DNA of 64,000 bases, taken from Parus major. Taxonomy: Eukaryota > Chordata > Aves > Passeriformes > Paridae. The stretch covers positions 17,298,296 through 17,362,295 of the forward strand of contig NC_031774.1 in assembly GCF_001522545.3 (NCBI RefSeq), written 5' to 3'. The notes beneath the pieces are model-generated. The model was given only the letters and a program-made list of their open reading frames with translations. It was not told the DNA's origin and did no database searches. A program made the position numbers and the translations under genes. Below, piece by piece: positions 57,431 through 64,000 of this stretch (positions are counted from its first letter, which is position 1; every line of letters starts with the position of its first letter).

Positions 57431-58830
57431 GTGACATTTGATGCAGCGAAGGGAGAGGGGGCAGTGGCGGGGGCGGCCGGGGACACCCCGACTCTCCCCC
57501 CGCCCCCTCGCCCCGTCCCTCCCGCACCGCCTACGTGCGCCCCGACACTGCCCTGATGGCACGGCCCCGGCGGGCCGTACCATGGGCCGGGCTCCGGCGG
57601 GGGCGGAAGGGGGACGGAGGGGAAAGAGGGAGACGAGTGGCGGGGCCACGGGGGTCCAGAGGGGAAGGGGCTCNNNNNNNNNNNNNNNNNNNNNNNNNNN
57701 NNNNNNNNNNNNNNNNNNNNNNNNNNNNNNNNNNNNNNNNNNNNNNNNNNNNNNNNNNNNNNNNNNNNNNNNNNNNNNNNNNNNNNNNNNNNNNNNNNNN
57801 NNNNNNNNNNNNNNNNNNNNNNNNNNNNNNNNNNNNNNNNNNNNNNNNNNNNNNNNNNNNNNNNNNNNNNNNNNNNNNNNNNNNNNNNNNNNNNNNNNNN
57901 NNNNNNNNNNNNNNNNNNNNNNNNNNNNNNNNNNNNNNNNNNNNNNNNNNNNNNNNNNNNNNNNNNNNNNNNNNNNNNNNNNNNNNNNNNNNNNNNNNNN
58001 NNNNNNNNNNNNNNNNNNNNNNNNNNNNNNNNNNNNNNNNNNNNNNNNNNNNNNNNNNNNNNNNNNNNNNNNNNNNNNNNNNNNNNNNNNNNNNNNNNNN
58101 NNNNNNNNNNNNNNNNNNNNNNNNNNNNNNNNNNNNNNNNNNNNNNNNNNNNNNNNNNNNNNNNNNNNNNNNNNNNNNNNNNNNNNNNNNNNNNNNNNNN
58201 NNNNNAGCGCGGAGCTGCAGCCCCACGCGCCGCGGAGCCCGGGCACGGCGCGGCTGCCCTCTCCCGCGCCCCATCCTTCGCGCTGCCCGGTGTCTCCTCT
58301 GCTGCAGGCGGGCTCCGCCGCCCCCCCGTCACCCTCCAGGAGCAGGTGAGCCACTGACTAACGCACATTGTGCTCTCGGCGACTCCACTGTGCGTGTGAC
58401 AGCGGCTAACCTGCTCCTCGGACATCACGGTGCGGCCGCCTCGCCTCCCCGGACCCGCGCCTCGAAGCCTCGACGCCCTCCTGCCCTCTCGGCCAGCCAG
58501 GTGAGGGGCTCCGGCGTGACAAGCAGTCGGCTCCCCCGTCCGTCGCCACTGTCCTGCCTCCAGCGGTTCCCCATCCTCGGCTCTGCGGACCCCTGCGCTG
58601 CCGGGAGTGCCCCGGGATCGGCCGCACTCGCACAGGGAGCGCGAAAAGATTGAACACTTCCTGCAGCGGGGCTCGGTGTGTCCGGCGGGAGCGGAGATGC
58701 AGGGAACGGGCCGTGTCGGCATGTGGGTGCGAATAATTGGTGGTAAAGTTGTTCAGGAGAGATGGCGTGTTCCCCTCTCTGTTCTCTTGCTCTTCTCCAA
58801 AGTAAATAAGTGCTAGCGGACTCGTACCAA
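57431..58830. promoter_or_regulatory. CpG island interrupted by an assembly gap
   Basis: Both sides of the N run are very GC-rich with dense CG. On the + strand after the gap there are donor-like junctions at AGGAGCAG|GTGAGCC (about 58346) and GCCAGCCAG|GTGAGGG (about 58500). This would suit a first exon of an unidentified gene, but no protein is recognised. Confidence 0.5.
57674..58205. other. Assembly gap (532 N)
   Basis: This is a run of undetermined bases. The flanks are extremely GC-rich, the kind of sequence that sequencing and assembly often fail on. Apparent long open frames crossing it are artefacts. Confidence 1.
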
Positions 58831-61800
58831 GTTAGAGACGCATCATCCCGGCCGCTGACGTCTTGATACCCGGTCAGTGACTAACTGAACTGCTATTGCC
58901 AAGGGTGTGTTAATAGAAGAAACTCTGCCTAGTGTTGCCCTGGATGAGTCACATTTAAAGAGAGACTCTCGAGTCTGCTGAAGGAAAAGCAGGAACGAGC
59001 CTCACTTTCTTTTTTTGTTGCTGGTTTTTCTTTCCATCCCACCCCTCACCTTTGCTCACTGTTTACTACTTCTTGTGCCAGGGCTCTGTTGGCACTCCAG
59101 TCCTGGCTGAGCATTTGCAGAGCTGCCTTGGCCGATGTGCTGTGATGTCACGCAGGGGACTCTGACTTCATGGCCCCGAGGAACAGGAAGGCGAGCCAGG
59201 CAGGGACTTTTCCAGCCACCCAGGGTGGCTGTTGTTAAAAACGGAGGAAGTGACGAAGCAGATGGCTTCTCCTACAAAGTTATCTCTTGCGATTTTATGC
59301 TGGTGAAGAAGCTGGGTAGTTGAAAAGTATATTTTCTGAAGAGCAGCACAGCTTCATTGTCAGCTGAAGTTCCTAATAACCAGCTAGGATTCACCTCAGC
59401 TGCTGAGGTTTCCTGAAAGCGCTCAGGTATTCCCCCTACTCTTGGGGCTGCTCTCATGTAGCCCTGGGCTGTTATAAAGGCTTGATCTGAAGGAATTAGC
59501 AGTGCTCTGGTCAATAAGTAGTTAATTGCACAGAAGGCAGAGCAAGGTCCTCTGTTGGTAGTGTCTCTCTAAGAAGTTTTGCCTGTCCCTATCTCTCCTT
59601 CATGCTCTTTGTAATTTCTGCCTCTGGGTCCCAGAGGACCATCTGTTCCTCACAAGAAAACTCAGCCCCCTCTGTGCTCTGTTTTTCCGTAGTGCTCAAA
59701 CACCCTGGGAAGATGGGAAAACCAACTGAATTTACCCAAGATGCTTTCATGTTTGTTCAGAAGCCGAATGGGCCTTTTTTTGGTGGGGGGGAGAGGGGGC
59801 AGGGCTCAGACAAGTTCACGGCTGTCTCAGCCCCGGATTGCTTTTTTCTTCCCTAGCTGCACCTAGAGCATCTTCCCACTGCTGGTCCCAAGCAGGCAGG
59901 AGCACAGTGTAGCCACATGGAGAGAGGGAAACCTGGTGCAAAATCCACCCATGTACGAGTGTGTCTGAGAGCTGAAACTAAAGGCCAGAGACCCCTGCCA
60001 ATCCATTTTATTGGTGACCATGCAAGTAACAAACCTGTGTCTGAAAATGAAGGTGCTTTGTTTTTCTTTGAATAAACAGCCCAGCGTTTGGGACTGTGCT
60101 GGCTGATGACTTAACCCCGGGAGATGCCGCTGGCAGAAGCAGCTCTGCAGGTCGCCTGGCAAGACCTGTCCCAGTTCCCATGAGCAGCACTATGGTATGA
60201 ATGCTTCTGACTTCCTGCTACCAATGGAACCATCCTGTTCAGCTCCAGTAAGCAAAAGGAAGGGGTTGAAGTGAAGTTTGTTTGGTTTTGCCTTTTTTGT
60301 GTGTGTCTCCAGTAAGTGGGGGGAGCCTACAGCTCAATTCCTGTTTTTAACATTCTTGTGGCATGATTCAAAACTAACCTGCTGCGCTGTCACCTGAAGT
60401 CTTCAATAAATGTGCAAAACCAGTGTTTGAGTGCTGATTACTGTGGTCCAGGGCAACAGACCAGGTGAAGAGGAAAGCTGTGCCTTCTCAGTGATGTGTC
60501 TGATTGCACTGCATTCCTGGTTCCTCCCATCTCTTCCTTTCCTCTGTGGCCAGTGAAGGTGGCTTGAAAAGGAGAGCAGAAGGGTGTGACATGGTTGTCC
60601 CTCAAGCAGAAAGCTCAGCATCATCCTTCCATCTGGGCCTAGAACCAGGGTGTTCCTGAGCGATGAGAAAATACACCAGGGCTGCAGTGCCCTTTGATTT
60701 CATGTATTTCAGTAGCTAATAAACAGATTTATAGGATGGTATGTAGCTTGGTTAGAAGAGTAGTCATGTACTTTCACTCAGAACTGTGAGATTTTTGGTG
60801 AGAGGCAGGGGAGTGCCTTACAGGAGGGGAAGATGCTGAATTTCAGGCCTGTTGAGCTGAAGGGACTCTTTGTGCTCCTCAAAGATTTTGTTCTCATTTC
60901 AGCTCTTCATGGAGGGAAGGGAACAGGCCTTACCCTTCAAGCATCACACTAAGCAGCGCCTGTTGTGTCCTGTCCATAACATGTCCCAGTGTCAGGTGAG
61001 CCTCACCAAAGGAGCAAGCTGCCCTATGAGGAATAGGAGTACATGAATTGTTTAAGAGGAAGTCAGTTAGTTAAATGCAAGCAGGGACTTATATAATACA
61101 TCCTAAAAAAAAAAAAAAGAAAGATTTCTGCTGTCAGGAGGTTCCATTGGGAGAGAAACTTGCTCATCCATAAACAAGAAAATTTCCCAGCCTCCTCTAG
61201 TGCTTTATGTTTTGTTTTTTTTCCAGGGCAAGGTAGAATGCAGTCACTCTGCACTCTGAGATGGAGAAGGAAAAATCATCATAGGAGAGCAGAGAATGCT
61301 CCCTGCATGGACACACACCGGTTCAAACATCTCTTCTTCATCTACAGTGAACTATGCTAGTAGAATCTGTGCAGCCAGGAGCAAGCAGCAGAGCATCTGT
61401 ACACCACTTGGGGAGCAAAACCAACAGGCATTTTCTCCTCCAGACATTCACACCTTTCCTTATGTAACTGGTGCTGAAGTGTGTGCTTTAAAAGCTGCTT
61501 GCCAAATCCAGGGGCTGGAAGGCAGCACAAACGCTTCTAGCACTCTAGCTGAAATTGAGGGGGAAAAAAATCCAAACCCAAACACCCAGGAACTTGCACA
61601 AATACATAACCGCAACTTGGGGATGGTTCAAGTGTCTGCAGCAGTGTTACCCTGAAGAAACTGCATTGGCCTAGGACAGTGCTGGCACCCAGACCACCAT
61701 CTGATGAGGATGGTGAGGAGCTGACAGTCCAGGATAGAGGAGCAAGGAGCTGGGGGTTAGTTTTCTTATGCAATGTTAAAAAAAAAAACAAACCTAAAAA

Positions 61801-64000
61801 AAAAAATAAATCAGGTAGTGCAGCCAGGAAAAGGGTGCCAGGGAGGCTGGAGGTGGCTCAAATGCTCTTCTGAATGGTGCCTTGTGTTGACCGAACCTGC
61901 AGATTTATTAAAAAAAAAAATAAACAACAAAAATGTGGGGCTGCTCACCAGTGAAAAACAGGTATATCCTTTGCTTTGTGATTTTTGGTGACACTGGAGC
62001 TAGCCAGGAGAAACATCTGAGGAGAGAGAAGCTCTGAAGTCCATTCCCGCCCACTCCAGGGCAGGAAGAAGCTGCCCACGGCGCCTGAGGGACATGGGGA
62101 CACGAGTCCCTGCACAGCCAGGCACAGCATCCTTGAGCCACCCTGCACGCTTGGATCCCTGCCTTGCCCGCGAGCCAGTTGTTCCCTCTCCAGTACGCGC
62201 CGTACGCAGGGCTTTTGGTTTGTTTTTTAAGGGAAAAAAACAATAATTTATTTGCTTTGTTTTAATCTCATAACAATGGGTAATGGTAATTTCCTTCTAC
62301 CACTCCGTAGTGGCCTAGAAAAGGACAGCATCATCTCCACTGTAGCAAGAAGGCTTGTCCCAGGGCATAAAATTTTAATTAGGAACAATCACGCAGCCTT
62401 GAAATGGGAATTGCGAGCAGCAAAAAAGTCAAACCATCAATAAAATATTCAATGGCAGAAATGTATTATTGACACAGACTTTCGAGCAGATAAAAGCGGG
62501 AAGGCGGGGGAGCGGGTATTGAGCCTCGCTGCGTTAAATAACCGGCGGGGACCCGCACTCGCCCGGCCAGCGCAGGCCCCCCGAGCCGGCAGGAATATAG
62601 GTCACCCTAGGCTGGGGAGCTCCTGAGGTAACACATGAGTTTGATTACCACCTCTCCCTCACGTGCACCACAGCGGGGACAGAGGTGTTAATCAAAGTGA
62701 TTTATTACCTCACGGAACACTGCTGGCTGAGGCAGCAGCTGGGTGATGGTTTGTAGGGCACAAAATGAAGAAAATCTGCAAAGAGCCACAGTCTTGGGCT
62801 GAAAGCAGTTAGCCCCTGGTCACGGTGCTCTCGCTAACCCCATGCCTGGTTATCAGACCTCAGTGGGGGACACAGTTGAGTTACTCTGTTTTCCACCCAT
62901 GGAACAGTTCCAAACCCTGCATGCCAGCCAAGGGGCATCAGCTGAAGCGCCAAAATCTGCTGTCATACATAATATTTTAAATCCTTATTTTCCACACCCT
63001 CCCACACCTCCCTCCAGGAAAGACTGGTGCTGGTTTGGCCTGTTATGATTATGACTGAACCTGCAAAACCAATAAATAATATACAATTGTAACAGAGAGG
63101 GAAAAAATCCCCCACAGACATTCAAAGTACTTTTCTGCCCCCATTTGGAAGTACCTTAAGTGATGACCCTGTTCTCTTTATTCCTGTTTATTTTGCAGAA
63201 GGCAAAGCTACAAATGTAGCCCCAAAAATGAAAGATCCAGTTTCAAACCTGCAGAGGTCATTTTTTTGGAATATGCAGAGGGAGGACGTCCCATAGCACA
63301 CTGAAATCCAGCAATATCCAAGGCAAGTAGGTTTTCTAAACCTGCTTTCCCTCCTTCCAAGCAGCACAGAAATGCTCTTTACAATGTCCATCACCCACTT
63401 CTTAGCAAGGCAGAATCTTTAAAAGCAAGAGTCCAAAGAACAAAAAGCACACAAAGCCCAAAAAGCAAACAAGCATGGGAGAAACTAAATGCAACTGCAT
63501 GGAACAGACACATTTAAAACTAATTTTCCTTGAGATACATGATTTAAGGAGGAGGGTGAGGAGGAGCTTGAAAAACAACCCGCCCAAAAAATCCCAAATG
63601 CCCCAATTCAAAAAAAGCAACTTTAAAGCTGCGTCTCCCCACTGCAGCAGCTCTCCAGTCATAACCTAAGACACAGCAGTACCAGTGGATCTCCCAAACA
63701 AAGCAAACTTTAATCCTTTACTTATCAGCCTGCTGGGCTGGGGTGTCACCTTGAGAATCAGCTTTGAGAGGGGAAGATGTCCCCAGGGACCAGAGCCCAG
63801 CAGAAGCTCAGGGGAGATGGAGATGGACAGCAGGAGCTGACATTCCTGGCTGCTGTTATCCAGGTGCAGACAAAGGGGCTTGGAGGCAAATGGGAAATTT
63901 CCCCTTACCTGCTCCTGTCTGCAGCCGAGCACCACTCCCTTTGCCTCCTGTCCTAAAATGCTCCGAGCTGCTGCTGTGCATTATTAAAATGTTGCCATGT
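58831..64000. other. Sequence with no recognised gene
   Basis: I searched both strands for exons of genes that neighbour PHRF1 in mammals (RASSF7, LMNTD2, HRAS) and recognised none. AATAAA hexamers occur on the + strand near 60,071, 60,404 and 60,719. A-rich runs lie at 61,105-61,119, 61,776-61,807 and 61,911-61,922, resembling decayed retroposon tails. An AP-1 site TGAGTCA lies near 58,945. The one clear structure is the inverted repeat at 62,624-62,712. Confidence 0.45.
62624..62712. repeat. Inverted repeat with TGAGGTAA and TTTGATTA boxes
   Basis: Two 29-nt arms, 62624-62652 and 62684-62712, face each other across a 31-nt spacer. Aligned as reverse complements, they match exactly over TGAGGTAA, then differ over 8 nt, match exactly over TTTGATTA, differ at 2 nt, then match ACC. 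The matched TTTGATTA box (ATCAAA on the other strand) resembles a TCF/LEF site, and in the right arm the full ATCAAAG is present. Confidence 0.8.

Noticed and set aside
57281..58722. Long open frames spanning the N run on both strands
   Set aside because: They are open only because N codons contain no stop. The known parts are GC-rich and domain-free.

Overview
The window is bird genomic DNA: intron-rich genes, canonical GT-AG splice sites, GC-rich CpG-island promoters, avian-type retroviral LTRs and an N-filled assembly gap. The LTR type suggests a passerine or close relative; that is inference. Conserved genes were read exon by exon, and exon lengths were checked against reading phase.

Layout, left to right. 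(1) 1-10.5 kb: the 3' half of SLC25A22, the mitochondrial glutamate carrier, on the + strand. Five exons encode the last 222 residues, and the 5' exons lie outside the window. (2) 10.5-13.1 kb: a degenerate repeat field rich in NF-kappaB-like GGGAAATTCC motifs, split by fragments of a minus-strand endogenous retrovirus with two 239-bp LTRs. (3) 13.4-17.2 kb: a complete IRF7 on the + strand (11 coding exons, 525 aa), with an ISRE in its promoter and a 45-bp tandem repeat that copies its exon 2 splice donor. (4) 17.7-24.5 kb: a broken LRR-ROC-COR (Roco, MFHAS1-like) gene on the minus strand with frameshifts and stops, interrupted by a solo LTR. (5) 26-54.5 kb: a complete PHRF1 on the minus strand (17 coding exons, 1,700 aa, RING + PHD + SR-rich + SRI domains). 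Its putative non-coding first exon sits in a CpG island near 54.4 kb. (6) 55-64 kb: no recognisable coding sequence. It holds a second CpG island interrupted by a 532-bp N gap, and a symmetrical inverted repeat near 62.65 kb.

IRF7 and PHRF1 are convergent, as they are in human 11p15.5, and SLC25A22 has the same strand as IRF7, also as in human. The genes lying between IRF7 and SLC25A22 in human are absent here, and a decayed Roco gene sits between IRF7 and PHRF1. The most interesting region is the IRF7 locus: a kappaB-motif array, an ISRE, a duplicated splice donor and an 8-residue protein repeat all fall within about 5 kb of one rapidly evolving antiviral gene.
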